A stretch of DNA of 64,000 nt from Aphanothece saxicola GSE-SYN-MK-01-06B (GTDB lineage Bacteria > Cyanobacteriota > Cyanobacteriia > PCC-6307 > Cyanobiaceae): NCBI GenBank assembly GCA_019359745.1, contig JAHHGT010000001.1:62001-126000 (forward strand), in the 5' to 3' direction. Below, one piece after another: positions 15,656-24,624 of this stretch. The notes below the pieces were generated by a model. It made no database searches and was not told the origin of the DNA. It saw only the letters and a program-made list of their open reading frames with translations. Position numbers and translations under genes: made by a program. How positions within the stretch are numbered: position 1 is the first letter of the stretch; each line of letters begins with the position of its first letter.

Positions 15656-17266
15656 TCAGGGGTTCCAACTCGGCAGCCGGCCGCTCACGTCGCTGAGGGA
15701 CAGGACGCCATCCCCCCAGCCATTCGGGGGCAACAGGGCCGGGGCGCCCACCCCTGGGGCGACCCCTGGACCCGCGGCGAAGGCGCCGTTCACCCAGCCC
15801 AGCAGCAGAGCCCGCAGGGGCCCTCCGCCCTGGTCGTAGGTGGAGCCCAGGTTGAAGTGGTCCCCTCCCCCCGCCAGCACCAGCCGATGGCCCTGCTTCC
15901 CCTGGCGGGCGATGCGGGCCATCGGAGCGATCGCTTCAGGGCCAGGTGGCACCACCCAGTCGCGGCTGCCGCTCACCAGCAGCACCCGACCCTGGAACAC
16001 AGAGGCGGCCTCGACGTCGAACAGCAGCGCCATCGGCGGACTCACCGCCACCACGGCCTTCACCCGCGGGTCGGCCAGGGCCGCCTGGTCGGTGGCGCCG
16101 AGAAAGCTGCACTGCAGCACCCAGCTGAGGTTGCGCTGGGGGTCCTGGAGGTCGCGGCAGCGTTTCTGCAGGAGCTGGGAACGGGGACGGGCGCCAGCCA
16201 GCTGGAGGGCGGTGGTGGCCCCCCAGGACTGGCCCAGCACCACCACCGAACGGGTGTCCAGCCCAGGCGGCAGCCCCAGCTCCCCCGTCGCCGCCGCATC
16301 GAGCAGGGCGGAGATGTCGAGGGGCCGCAGGCGCAGCTCCTCCGGACCGGGCGGGGGCACCTTGCCGGAGAGCATGGCCTGCTGCTGGGTCCAGTCACTG
16401 CCGGGATGGCGGGGCAAGAACACCGTGTAGCCGTGGCTGGCCAGATGCCGCCCCCAGCCCTCGAAACTCTCCGGCCCATCCCAGAGTCCGTGGGAGATCG
16501 CCACCAGCCGACCGGAGGCCTGCTGGGCCGGACGAATCACCACCACCTCCAGGGGCAAGGGCCGATAGGTCACCGGCAGGTTCAGGATGTCGCGCCGCAC
16601 GGCAAGCCCACCCGGCCCGGCCAGGGCGGGATCCACCGCCGCAGGCGGCTGCCCCTCCAGCAGCCGGGTGGCCGTCTGCAGCTGGCCATTCATCCGCTGG
16701 AGCAGAAACACCCCCTTGCCGAGATCCACCGTGGCCGTGCGGCCTGGGATGGCCTGGAGCACCCCCAGCATCGTCAGGGCCCCCTGGCCAGAGGCCCGGT
16801 CGAGGACCTGCAGCACGATTTCACTGGACACATCGGCGGGCAGCCCGTCGACGCCACCGAGGGAAGAGAGCAGCAGCAGCGCCTGCTGGGCCAGGGGCGC
16901 TGGGACCACCTGACGGGCCACGTCCAGGGCCTGCAGGGGCAGGGGAGCGTTGAACAGTTCCACCATCCGTCGCCCGATGGCACCCTGGGTGGCCTGGTCA
17001 AGTTCGGCCAGGTCGCTGTTGCCGGCCAGCAAGCTGCGCGGATCGCGCAGTTCGGCCAGCCGGATGGAGAAGGTGGTGTCCAGCAGCGGCAGCTTCAGCT
17101 CGATCTGCTCCAGCGCCTGAGCTGGAGAGGCGTGGCCGATCGCGGCGGCCAGGGCGAGGGCTGCCGGGACCCGGGATGGAGCAGCCTGCGTCAACGGAGC
17201 AACCCCTGGGGCGGGGGCGCATCCTGACAGAGGCGGCAAGTTCTGGCCCCGGATGCCGGAGCTCAA
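15656..17266 (-). CDS. alpha/beta hydrolase with N-terminal DUF1400 domain
   Basis: The 536-residue protein has a likely signal peptide (AALALAAAIGHASPAQA), a DUF1400 domain (about 53-190) and a C-terminal alpha/beta hydrolase domain resembling dienelactone hydrolases and PAF-acetylhydrolases. The nucleophile elbow is GQSWG with Ser347, an oxyanion-hole-type SHG lies at about 258-260, and the catalytic His is probably in GGGDHFNLG. It should cleave an ester or related bond in the periplasm. The frame has only a TTG at 17266 as start, whose bases overlap the stop of a 25-codon upstream ORF. Confidence 0.82.
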   Translation of the reverse strand: MSSGIRGQNLPPLSGCAPAPGVAPLTQAAPSRVPAALALAAAIGHASPAQALEQIELKLPLLDTTFSIRLAELRDPRSLLAGNSDLAELDQATQGAIGRRMVELFNAPLPLQALDVARQVVPAPLAQQALLLLSSLGGVDGLPADVSSEIVLQVLDRASGQGALTMLGVLQAIPGRTATVDLGKGVFLLQRMNGQLQTATRLLEGQPPAAVDPALAGPGGLAVRRDILNLPVTYRPLPLEVVVIRPAQQASGRLVAISHGLWDGPESFEGWGRHLASHGYTVFLPRHPGSDWTQQQAMLSGKVPPPGPEELRLRPLDISALLDAAATGELGLPPGLDTRSVVVLGQSWGATTALQLAGARPRSQLLQKRCRDLQDPQRNLSWVLQCSFLGATDQAALADPRVKAVVAVSPPMALLFDVEAASVFQGRVLLVSGSRDWVVPPGPEAIAPMARIARQGKQGHRLVLAGGGDHFNLGSTYDQGGGPLRALLLGWVNGAFAAGPGVAPGVGAPALLPPNGWGDGVLSLSDVSGRLPSWNP

Positions 17267-17340
17267 TCCACGTTGTCGTGGGCGAAGCGCTTATAGAGGA
17301 CGTCGAGGGCGGCGCGCCAGCTGGCCTGGGGGCTGATCAT
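17263..17340 (-). CDS. possible 25-residue upstream ORF
   Basis: The short ORF MISPQASWRAALDVLYKRFA, continuing for five more residues, ends in TGA that overlaps the TTG start of the DUF1400 hydrolase (TTGA). It could act in translational coupling or be chance. No homology can be judged at this length. Confidence 0.25.
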   Translation of the reverse strand: MISPQASWRAALDVLYKRFAHDNVD

Positions 17341-17622
17341 GGCGATCAGGTGTGATTGGGCGAGACACGAATCCCCTGGCAGACGCCGTGGGGGAGACCG
17401 CTAATCGAAGCTGATCCATCCGGGAATGGTGCGATTGCTCTCTGGGAATGCTCCAATCACCTGTCTTGGAAATGGACGCCGTTGTCCATTCTGTGTGCTT
17501 TGAGCTGCATCAGATGTGTTCACTCCAGCAGGAGGAAATCCCGCCGCATCCGCGACAGAATGAACACTTGACTGGCCACGACGTCACCCTGCCGGGCATC
17601 AGCCGATGCCTCAGGGATGGCT
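17341..17622. other. intergenic stretch with no supported gene
   Basis: Together with the tiny ORF at 17263-17340 this leaves about 350 nt without a convincing gene between the DUF1400 hydrolase and the second Crp/Fnr gene. It is more AT-rich than its surroundings and has widely spaced GTGTTCA (about 17517) and TGAACAC (about 17560) arms. It presumably contains the hydrolase promoter. I see no tRNA or recognisable riboswitch. Confidence 0.4.
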
Positions 17623-18291
17623 TCAGGGGGTCAGGAAACCGGCGTTGCGGTGGGCAGGAGGCTCCTGGCTCAGGGTTCTCGGGAAGGGGAGGGAGGTGCC
17701 GCTGAAGGGGGCGAGGTCAGTGCTCAGCAGACCGTGGCCGTCGGTGCGTGGCACCAGCAGATCAGCGTCACTGACGCGCACCACCAATCCCTGACTGCGG
17801 AAGCGCGTCAGGGCCTTGGTGACCGTGACCCTGGTCATGCCGGCGATGTCGGCCAGATGACGGTGGGTCAGGTTCATGTCCTCCAGGGAGAGGGTGGTGC
17901 CACTGCTGCTGATCCGACCGAAACGGCCGCCAATCCAGTGCAGCAGGCGCATCAGGCGCGCCTCGGCGGGCCTGATGCGGTGAATCTGCAGCAGCTGGGT
18001 GGTCTGGGTGATCTGGTCGCGCAGGAAGTCGAGGACATCGCTCTCGTTTGGATGGTGCTCTTCCAGGGACACCCGGGCGAGGGAGATGAGCTCGTAGGGC
18101 CTCATCCCACAACCGGTGGGCGTGATCAGATCACCGGGACCCCAGATTCCGAGGGTGATGGACTCACCTTCCACGTTCCAGGTGTTGGCACGGACATAGC
18201 CATCATCGATGCGCCAGCTGATGTCGGGCGGCAGATGATCATCGGAGCGAAGGGTCAGGCGCAACGGGCGGGCGGGCATGGCGATCGTCAT
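17623..18291 (-). CDS. Crp/Fnr family transcriptional regulator (second)
   Basis: The 222-residue regulator has a short N-terminal beta-roll, a long dimerisation helix (LDFLRDQITQTTQLLQIHRI) and a winged-helix DNA-binding domain with LTHRHLADIAGMTRVTVTKA at about 142-161. The C-terminus carries an extra Pro/Ser-rich tail of about 40 residues not typical of NtcA. The nucleotide-contact motif of CRP is not visible. An inverted repeat lies 30-55 nt upstream of its start. It differs clearly from the regulator at 12482-13075. Confidence 0.83.
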   Translation of the reverse strand: MTIAMPARPLRLTLRSDDHLPPDISWRIDDGYVRANTWNVEGESITLGIWGPGDLITPTGCGMRPYELISLARVSLEEHHPNESDVLDFLRDQITQTTQLLQIHRIRPAEARLMRLLHWIGGRFGRISSSGTTLSLEDMNLTHRHLADIAGMTRVTVTKALTRFRSQGLVVRVSDADLLVPRTDGHGLLSTDLAPFSGTSLPFPRTLSQEPPAHRNAGFLTP

Positions 18292-18320
18292 GGCACGAGG
18301 GCAGGCATGGCGTCAGAGTT

Positions 18321-18346
18321 CTTCTGTTGGGGGAGAACCTCAGAAG
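18321..18346. promoter_or_regulatory. inverted repeat upstream of the second Crp/Fnr gene
   Basis: CTTCTG-N14-CAGAAG, with a nested GTTCT...AGAAC, lies 30 nt before the start codon at 18291. It is either an operator or a leader hairpin. Confidence 0.35.
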
Positions 18347-18531
18347 AGGCGCGTGTTGAAGTCCGGGAACGTTAATGACGAGTTTCTGCCGATGGGTGGG
18401 TCCATCGGGCAGCGTTGCCAATCCACCTGATAAGCCCCGGTGATTGGATGGCGCTCGCAGCCCAGGCAGCCCCTCCCCAGCTCGCCACCGAGCCGGCGAA
18501 GCCTCCAAGACCCCATGCCTTTTTTGCCCAT
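18340..18531 (-). CDS. possible small Cys-containing peptide
   Basis: A 63-residue ORF runs in the gap between the Crp/Fnr and DCC genes. Its C-terminal half looks protein-like (CLGCERHPITGAYQVDWQRC, then a Pro-rich tail ending in NTRLF) with three Cys. The first 20 residues are basic and low-complexity. It overlaps a stable hairpin (18386-18412) and the inverted repeat of the regulator, so the conserved object may be RNA rather than peptide. Confidence 0.25.
   Translation of the reverse strand: MGKKGMGSWRLRRLGGELGRGCLGCERHPITGAYQVDWQRCPMDPPIGRNSSLTFPDFNTRLF
18386..18412. other. stable hairpin
   Basis: CTGCCGATGG, a 6-nt loop, and CCATCGGGCAG pair with a single bulge. No T-tract follows on either strand, so it is not a standard terminator. 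It lies about 95 nt upstream of the second Crp/Fnr gene. Confidence 0.4.
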
Positions 18532-18549
18532 TTGAAGGAAAGCTGTTCT

Positions 18550-18565
18550 GCCGGAATCCTCCGGC
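18550..18565 (-). terminator. hairpin downstream of the DCC gene
   Basis: GCCGGA-4 nt-TCCGGC is a perfect 6-bp stem 9 nt past the stop of the DCC gene on the minus strand. No U-run follows, so termination is uncertain. Confidence 0.35.
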
Positions 18566-18573
18566 CCGGCCCT

Positions 18574-19008
18574 TCAGGCCTCCAGCGTCTTGATGTCTGC
18601 CGCCTTGGAGAGATTGCAACGTCCCTGGCAGAGCACCTCCATCGACGGCCGGCCGGTGATGGCCAGCCGCCAGCGAGCCCAGAGTCCGTAAAGAGCGTCC
18701 ACCAGTGGCCGCAGCAGGGGCCAGCGGGTTGGGGCGTAGAGCCAGCCCAGCCCCACCAGCCCATAGGCCTGGCGGAACACCTCCACATCCCGGATCACCT
18801 CACCGTCGGCGCGCAGGGCGTGCATGCGGCCCATGGCGTCGGCGTAGGTGATGCCGCCGTATCGGGCCGGGTCGTAGGTGGGCTCGTCCACGTCCACGAA
18901 GGCCAGGCGGCCCCGCTCCGCATCGCGACGGCGGAGGATTTTCACTTCCCGCAGGCAGAGGGGGCAGCCGCCATCGAAGAGCAGGGTGAGTTCGGCCATG
19001 GGGCGCAA
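18574..19008 (-). CDS. DCC-family thiol-disulfide oxidoreductase (DUF393)
   Basis: The 144-residue DUF393 protein carries LTLLFDGGCPLCLREVKIL (CPLC pair, about Cys16 and Cys19), a conserved acidic block DVDEPTYDPARYGGITY, and two C-terminal hydrophobic helices. It is the canonical, longer form of the family, unlike the one at 9211-9642. Starts at 19008 or 18999 (MAEL) are both possible. The substrate is unknown. Confidence 0.8.
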   Translation of the reverse strand: MRPMAELTLLFDGGCPLCLREVKILRRRDAERGRLAFVDVDEPTYDPARYGGITYADAMGRMHALRADGEVIRDVEVFRQAYGLVGLGWLYAPTRWPLLRPLVDALYGLWARWRLAITGRPSMEVLCQGRCNLSKAADIKTLEA

Positions 19009-19136
19009 GTGGGAACTCGGACAGAAGTTTGAGAGGTTTCACCCCCTTGGCGAGCCTAGAAAGAGCGGCCAAGGGGTCGGGTCCGCCCGCGGGAGGCCAC
19101 CGGGTGACCAGACTCCAGCCCTGTCTCCTCTCATCG

Positions 19137-19970
19137 ATGCCCGTGTCCCGCCAGGCCGCGCTGCACCGCTGGCAACGCAGGGATCCGCAGTTGATCCAGC
19201 GACTGATGCCCTTCTGGGGCTGGCTTTACCACCACTACTTCCGCGTTGTCTCCGATGGCTGGGAACACATCCCCGCCATGGACCCGGTGCTGTTCGTAGG
19301 CACCCACAACGGCGGCCTGGCGGCGCCCGACATGCACATGGTCATGTACGACTGGTTCCGCCGCTTCGGTCTGGAGCGCCCGGTGCTGGGGCTGGCGCAC
19401 CCGAAGGTCTGGCTGGGCTACCCGCCGCTGGCAGATCTGGCCTCCCGCACCGGCGCCATCCCTTACCACCCACGCCTGGCCCTGGCGGCCCTGGAGGAGG
19501 GGAACAGCCTGCTGGTGTACCCCGGTGGCGGTCAGGACACCTTCCGCCCCCACCGGGACCGGGGCCGCATCCACTTCGCCGGCCGCACCGGCTTCCTGCG
19601 GCTGGCGATCTGGCATGGCCTGCCGATCGTTCCCCTGATCTCCTGGGGCGCCCACGACACCCTGGTGGTGCTCGAAAACTTCTATCCCCAGTTCCGGGCC
19701 CTGCACGAGCGGGGGATGCCCTGGCTCTTTGGCATCGATCCGGAGGTGATGCCCCTCTACCTGGGCCTCCCCTGGGGCCTGGCCCTGGGGCCCCTGCTCA
19801 ACCTGCCGTTGCCGGTGCGGATCCGCACGCGGGTGTGCCCGCCGATCCGCTTCGAGCGCAGCGGCCATGCCGCCAGCCGGGATCGGGCCTATGTGCAGCA
19901 GTGCTACGGGCAGGTGACGCACACCATGCAGGAGGCCCTGGATCGGCTGGCCGTCGAGGCTCAGCGGTAA
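19137..19970 (+). CDS. lysophospholipid acyltransferase-like protein
   Basis: The 277-residue protein resembles the PlsC/DGAT-like acyltransferase group. It has VGTHNGGLAAPDMHM (the His...Asp catalytic block), LGLAHPKVW, a GAIPYHP block, and SLLVYPGGGQDTFRPHRDRG, equivalent to the FPEG substrate-binding motif. It likely transfers acyl groups to a lipid at the membrane; the acceptor is unknown. ATG 19137 is preferred over an upstream in-frame codon at 19029. The 3' end overlaps the convergent gene by 10 nt. Confidence 0.78.
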   Translation: MPVSRQAALHRWQRRDPQLIQRLMPFWGWLYHHYFRVVSDGWEHIPAMDPVLFVGTHNGGLAAPDMHMVMYDWFRRFGLERPVLGLAHPKVWLGYPPLADLASRTGAIPYHPRLALAALEEGNSLLVYPGGGQDTFRPHRDRGRIHFAGRTGFLRLAIWHGLPIVPLISWGAHDTLVVLENFYPQFRALHERGMPWLFGIDPEVMPLYLGLPWGLALGPLLNLPLPVRIRTRVCPPIRFERSGHAASRDRAYVQQCYGQVTHTMQEALDRLAVEAQR

Positions 19971-20578
19971 CGGGAGGGGGCCCCATAGGACTGGGAAGGA
20001 ATCGCCTGGGGTGACGGTCCACTGCCGAGGCGCTGGGGCAGGCCATCCCGTTGACGTTGCAGTTCAGCGAGGGAACGGGTTTCACCCATGGCCAGGCCTG
20101 TCAGCACCGCCAGTTCCTGCTTCAGCTGGTTGGCGGGCGTGGGATTGATGAAGCGGAAGTTGAGCGTCGTCTTGTCGCCGCCGCTGTCGTAGCCCACCAC
20201 TGAAAAATGCAGATCGGCGGTCTTGCCGGCCTTGGACCCGGCCAGGGCGCCGCCCACCATGCCCCCCACCAGCCCGATCGGGCCCAGCAGCAGACCACCG
20301 GCGATGGCACCGGCCGTGCCGCCACCCACGGCCCCCACGGTGCCGTGGGTGCTGTCGTAGGTCTCCTGTCCGCCTGCATACCAGCGGGCGATCCGGCCGA
20401 TGGGGATGAAGCTGTTCCTGTTCCCGATGCCGTTGGCATCGAGGTTGATGCTGCAGGGGTTGTTGCCGCAGAGGGCCTGATAGGTGGTGGCCGCCGCCGG
20501 GGCGGGAAGCAGCAGGGCCAGGAGCAGCGGGGAGGCCTGGCCGGCGCGCCGTCGCAGCCGGGCTCGAGTGACGGTCAT
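19961..20578 (-). CDS. secreted protein with Gly-rich segment, unknown function
   Basis: The 205-residue protein has a signal peptide (LLLALLLPAPAAATT), a mature N-terminus with two close Cys (ALCGNNPCSIN), and a central Gly/Ala-rich segment (GTVGAVGGGTAGAIAGGLLL) like glycine-zipper envelope proteins. A beta-rich domain (LHFSVVGYDSGGDKTTLNFR) and a Ser/Pro tail follow. The glycine-zipper reading suggests membrane association. ATG 20578 is set by the signal peptide; the longer open frame upstream is not supported. Confidence 0.65.
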   Translation of the reverse strand: MTVTRARLRRRAGQASPLLLALLLPAPAAATTYQALCGNNPCSINLDANGIGNRNSFIPIGRIARWYAGGQETYDSTHGTVGAVGGGTAGAIAGGLLLGPIGLVGGMVGGALAGSKAGKTADLHFSVVGYDSGGDKTTLNFRFINPTPANQLKQELAVLTGLAMGETRSLAELQRQRDGLPQRLGSGPSPQAIPSQSYGAPSRYR

Positions 20579-20731
20579 GGGTCGAGCGTGGAGGGCCCCG
20601 ACAGTCAATCGGCGCTCGCCACCGGCGCAATGGGGCCGGGGCCACGGGGTGATGACCGGATGTGTCCGGCGTGGCGGTGTGGCCGTCGCTCCGATGATGG
20701 TCATCGCTTTCCCGGTGTCCCCGGGGCCACC

Positions 20732-21325
20732 ATGTCCCTGATCAATACGGCCGTCGGCCTGCTGGCGATCAGCTCGCCCATCGGTCTGCTGCCGGTGGTG
20801 GTGCAGGCGGGGCGGGGCAATCCCGTCCGCATCCGACGCATCAGCCGCCTGGCGGTGTTCACCTTCCTCTCGGCCCTGATCGCCGCCTGCTGGTGGGGCC
20901 AGGCCCTGCTCGACCTGTTCGGCATCACCCTGGAGGCGTTCCGGGTGGCCGGCGGGCTGATCCTGCTGCCCATCGGCCTGCGCCTGATCGATGGGCGTGA
21001 AGTCAGCCATGGCTCGCTGGACGGCACCGAGGACAGCGCCGGCGTGGTGCCGATCGGCCTGCCTCTGCTGGCGGGCCCCGGCGCCATTTCCCTGGTGGTG
21101 GCCGATGCCCCGTCGGCCTGGCAGGGCAAGGCGGCCCTCAGCGCCGTGATCGGCCTGCTGGCCATCGTCATCTATCTGTTGTTGATCGCTTCGATGCCCC
21201 TGCGTCAGGCCCTCGGGGAATTGCAGGAGAAGGTGATCAGCCGCCTGATGGGTCTGCTGCTGAGTGCCATCGCCGTCCAGATGCTCGTCAGTGGCCTGCG
21301 GGGCTGTTTTCCGGTGTTGGCCTGA
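20732..21325 (+). CDS. MarC family integral membrane protein
   Basis: The 197-residue polytopic protein shows MarC (UPF0056) hallmarks: NTAVGLLAISSPIGLLPVV at the start, AFRVAGGLILLPIGLRLI, IGLPLLAGPGAISLVV, and a final LMGLLLSAIAVQMLVSGLRG. MarC proteins are often annotated as NAAT-type transporters, but a transport substrate is not established. ATG 20732 gives the normal length. The promoter region is shared with the divergent Gly-rich secreted protein. Confidence 0.85.
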   Translation: MSLINTAVGLLAISSPIGLLPVVVQAGRGNPVRIRRISRLAVFTFLSALIAACWWGQALLDLFGITLEAFRVAGGLILLPIGLRLIDGREVSHGSLDGTEDSAGVVPIGLPLLAGPGAISLVVADAPSAWQGKAALSAVIGLLAIVIYLLLIASMPLRQALGELQEKVISRLMGLLLSAIAVQMLVSGLRGCFPVLA

Positions 21326-21352
21326 ACGGCCGCGGGCCTTTTGCGGCGCCGA

Positions 21353-21886
21353 TCAGAGGCAACCGAGCCTGGGGGGCGTCGGCGGCCCCTCAAAGGGATC
21401 GATCGCCAGTTCCCGATCCAGCAGGCTGACGATGTCCTGGATCACGGCCGCTCGGGTGGCCACCCAGAGAAAGCCCTCCAGGGGAGCGGCCTGAAGGGGG
21501 TCCCACAGGCAGAACTGGGGATGCTGCCGGTACATGCGGGTGGCCAGGGGCAGCAGGAAGCGGGTTTTCGGGAACTGGTCCTCGCCGTGGTCAAAGGTGA
21601 CGACGATGGCGAATTCCAGTTCGCCCCTAGCGGTGTACCGGTCGATCCGTGTCTCACCTTCGGAGCCGGGGAAGGGTGAGAGCCGGTACTCCACGTAGCG
21701 GCGGTGGAAGGGGTTCTTCTGCTCCTTCCAGGTTTTTGCCTCCACCCCCAGCTCCGTCGCCAGCTCGGTGAGCAACAGATAGGAGTGGGTGCGGAGGGAG
21801 TCCTGCAGTTCGTCGGTCCTGTTGCTCTGGAGCCGCCACCGTTCCGCCAGCGCGTCGTAGCGGTTCATCTGGGGCAACTCATCCAA
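21353..21886 (-). CDS. conserved hypothetical protein
   Basis: The 177-residue soluble protein is rich in aromatic and charged residues (YVEYRLSPFPGSEGETRIDR, FAIVVTFDHGEDQFPKTRFL). There is no signal, membrane segment or catalytic signature I recognise. Composition and a clean start at 21886 indicate a real gene. It converges with marC. Confidence 0.6.
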   Translation of the reverse strand: MDELPQMNRYDALAERWRLQSNRTDELQDSLRTHSYLLLTELATELGVEAKTWKEQKNPFHRRYVEYRLSPFPGSEGETRIDRYTARGELEFAIVVTFDHGEDQFPKTRFLLPLATRMYRQHPQFCLWDPLQAAPLEGFLWVATRAAVIQDIVSLLDRELAIDPFEGPPTPPRLGCL

Positions 21887-22113
21887 GTTTTCCTCTCACT
21901 CTCAGCTTATCTGCGGCCTGAGCGCTGGCCAGGGAGGGTCTCCAGGGTGGGCTGGGGGCTTCTGGAGGGGATCGTCAACCCCCCAAAGCCCTGTCAGCGT
22001 TTGAATCCTGACCCGGGTGGACGTGCGCGGCACGGCTGCAGCAGTAGCGCTGCGCCCGCCTTGGTCATGAGCGATAACTTGATGTACTCTTAAGGGGCAG
22101 TGAAGCGACGGCC

Positions 22114-22302
22114 ATGGATCCTGTAAGTCCCGTAGCCCAGTTGGCGGTAGCCGCGATCAGTGGCGCAGCTTTCCTGGTTTCGATGGTGGTGATCCCCTTC
22201 CCCGAGTCCAAGGCCGACTCCTCCGCGGTCATGACGGCGCCGTCCCAGAGCAGCACCACCATCCAGCCCATGGAGTCCACGGTCTCTCCGTTTCTGAAGT
22301 AA
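22114..22302 (+). CDS. small single-pass membrane protein (putative)
   Basis: The 62-residue ORF has one hydrophobic segment (LAVAAISGAAFLVSMVVIPF) and a Ser/Thr/Pro-rich tail. It has no family match and no strong ribosome-binding site; AAGGGG occurs, but 15-20 nt upstream. It is isolated between convergent and co-directional neighbours. Confidence 0.42.
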   Translation: MDPVSPVAQLAVAAISGAAFLVSMVVIPFPESKADSSAVMTAPSQSSTTIQPMESTVSPFLK

Positions 22303-22541
22303 GGCTCCGCCGTCGCCGTCCGCTCTGACAGCGGGCCTTTCGATCACGTCAGCCTGGAGCCCCTGAAGGCGGCCCTCCTGATCATCCACCGCAGGCTGTG
22401 TCCCGTCACCAGCCGTGCCCCCCACCAGTTTTTCAAGCCGCAACCGCCGCACCCCTGGCAACCAGATCGCCAGTGGGCGGTCTCCAACGTTGAACCGAGA
22501 GCCCTTCCATCCCAGGATGGTGCCGCTCCGCCTGCTTTGCC
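22303..22541. other. intergenic region without a supported gene
   Basis: About 240 nt separate the small membrane ORF from the lipase-like gene. Open frames exist on both strands, but none shows a signal peptide, a start site or a recognisable domain. Presumably this holds the promoter of the 22542-24518 group. Confidence 0.3.
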
Positions 22542-23156
22542 ATGTCCCCAGGTCCGGGATCCTTTGCCCGGCCTCCGTTGGTGCTGGTGCACGGACTGTT
22601 CGACACGCCCAAGGTGTTCGAGAGCCTGCTGCGCCATCTGGCCGGCAGACGTGATCGGCTGTTGCTGCCCGCCCTGCCCCTGCGCTTCGGCATCGCGCCG
22701 ATCCAGACGTCGGCCGAGCGGCTCGCCGGACACATTGAGTCGGCGTTCGGTGCGAACGAGCCGATCGACATCCTGGGTTTTTCCATGGGTGGCGTCATTG
22801 CCCGCACCTGGATTCAGCAGATGGGCGGTCATGCCCGCACCCGCCGCTTCCTCAGCCTGGGCAGCCCCCAGCAGGGCACCCTGACGGCCCAACCATGGCC
22901 ACGCCTGCCCCTGGCCGGCATCGCCGATCTCAAGTTGGGCAGCGCCCTGCTGAGCCAGCTCAACGCGGATCTCAATCCCCTGCAGACGATCGAATGCTGC
23001 AGCTATGGCACAGCCATGGATCTGATGGTGGTGCCGGGCTGGCATGGGGTGTTGCCGATCGGACCGCGGCGGATGTTGCCGGTCTGGAGCCACCAGCAAC
23101 TGCTGCGCCACCCGGCGGCTCTCGATGCCCTGGTGGAGGAACTGCTGCGCGCGTGA
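22542..23156 (+). CDS. alpha/beta hydrolase, lipase-like
   Basis: The 204-residue protein starts with the PLVLVHGLFDTP oxyanion motif, followed by the nucleophile elbow GFSMGG (Ser in ILGFSMGGVIARTWIQ). LSLGSPQQGT then resembles triacylglycerol lipase and PGAP1-like folds. Catalytic His is probably in SHQQLLRHP near the end. Without a signal peptide it is probably cytosolic or membrane-peripheral. The substrate is unknown. Confidence 0.8.
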   Translation: MSPGPGSFARPPLVLVHGLFDTPKVFESLLRHLAGRRDRLLLPALPLRFGIAPIQTSAERLAGHIESAFGANEPIDILGFSMGGVIARTWIQQMGGHARTRRFLSLGSPQQGTLTAQPWPRLPLAGIADLKLGSALLSQLNADLNPLQTIECCSYGTAMDLMVVPGWHGVLPIGPRRMLPVWSHQQLLRHPAALDALVEELLRA

Positions 23157-23205
23157 ACGTGGTTCCGGACCAGCATGGAGGTGGATGCCGATCGGTTGGA
23201 TCACC

Positions 23206-23766
23206 ATGCTCAACGCCCTGGCCGAACGACTCACCGCCTGGGGGTTGTCCTGGGCAGGACTGCGCGACAACCGCCGTGGTGAGTGGTGGCTGATCGCCCA
23301 GATGGTCCTGATCGTGGCCCATCTGCTGCCAGCCACCCCCTCCCCCGCCTCCTTGGATCTGCACTGGCCGCTGGCGCTCCGCCTTGGGGGGCTGGTGCTG
23401 TTCTCACTGGGTCTGGTGCTGGCCGCCCGGGGCGCCCTGAGCCTGGGCGCCAGCCTCAGCCCCCTGCCCGAACCGATGCCGGAGGCGGCCCTTGTGACCA
23501 GTGGCGCCTACGGCCGTTGCCGCCACCCGCTGTATCAGTCGGTGATCCTCTGCTCGCTGGGCGTCACCGTGGCCCTGGGCAGCCTGCTGCATCTGGCCCT
23601 GCTGCTGGGCCTGGTCGTTGTCTTGGGGTTCAAGGCACGGCGGGAGGAACTCGGCCTCTGCAGCCTCCATCCGCAGTACGAGGCCTATCGCGCCACGACC
23701 CCGGCGATCGTGCCCGGCCTGCCCTGGCTGGACTGGCGGTCAGCCGTCCCCGGCAAGGCCGGTTAG
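23206..23766 (+). CDS. isoprenylcysteine methyltransferase-like membrane protein
   Basis: The 186-residue protein has about four membrane helices and the C-terminal ICMT/PEMT pattern [20 protein letters not shown], followed by [21 protein letters not shown]. The RHP motif with the later Glu-Glu is the SAM-binding site of this family. It is a closer match to the family than the gene at 5794-6444. The start may be ATG 23206 or 23185. Confidence 0.78.
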   Translation: MLNALAERLTAWGLSWAGLRDNRRGEWWLIAQMVLIVAHLLPATPSPASLDLHWPLALRLGGLVLFSLGLVLAARGALSLGASLSPLPEPMPEAALVTSGAYGRCRHPLYQSVILCSLGVTVALGSLLHLALLLGLVVVLGFKARREELGLCSLHPQYEAYRATTPAIVPGLPWLDWRSAVPGKAG

Positions 23767-23777
23767 AACCGACATCG

Positions 23778-24518
<741 letters not shown>

Positions 24519-24624
24519 GTTGAAGTCAGCGCCAGTAAATCCTGACAGCACCAGTTGTCGGTAGCCGATGCGACGATCACCCGGGAAAACGGTCGCGAAA
24601 GTTCACCATATTGCTGCGAACGTC

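Noticed and set aside
17525-17565. Cobalamin-riboswitch-like stretch with short conserved words
   Set aside because: Key B12-box and core elements could not be found, and no cobalamin gene is adjacent.
17356-17571. Possible 71-codon plus-strand gene in the 17.3-17.6 kb gap
   Set aside because: The translation is Trp/Cys/Ser/Arg-rich without structure, there is no ribosome-binding site, and the region is more likely promoter DNA.
21961-22080. tRNA-like TPsiC-arm sequence (GTTTGAATCC)
   Set aside because: No matching acceptor, D or anticodon stems could be folded around it.
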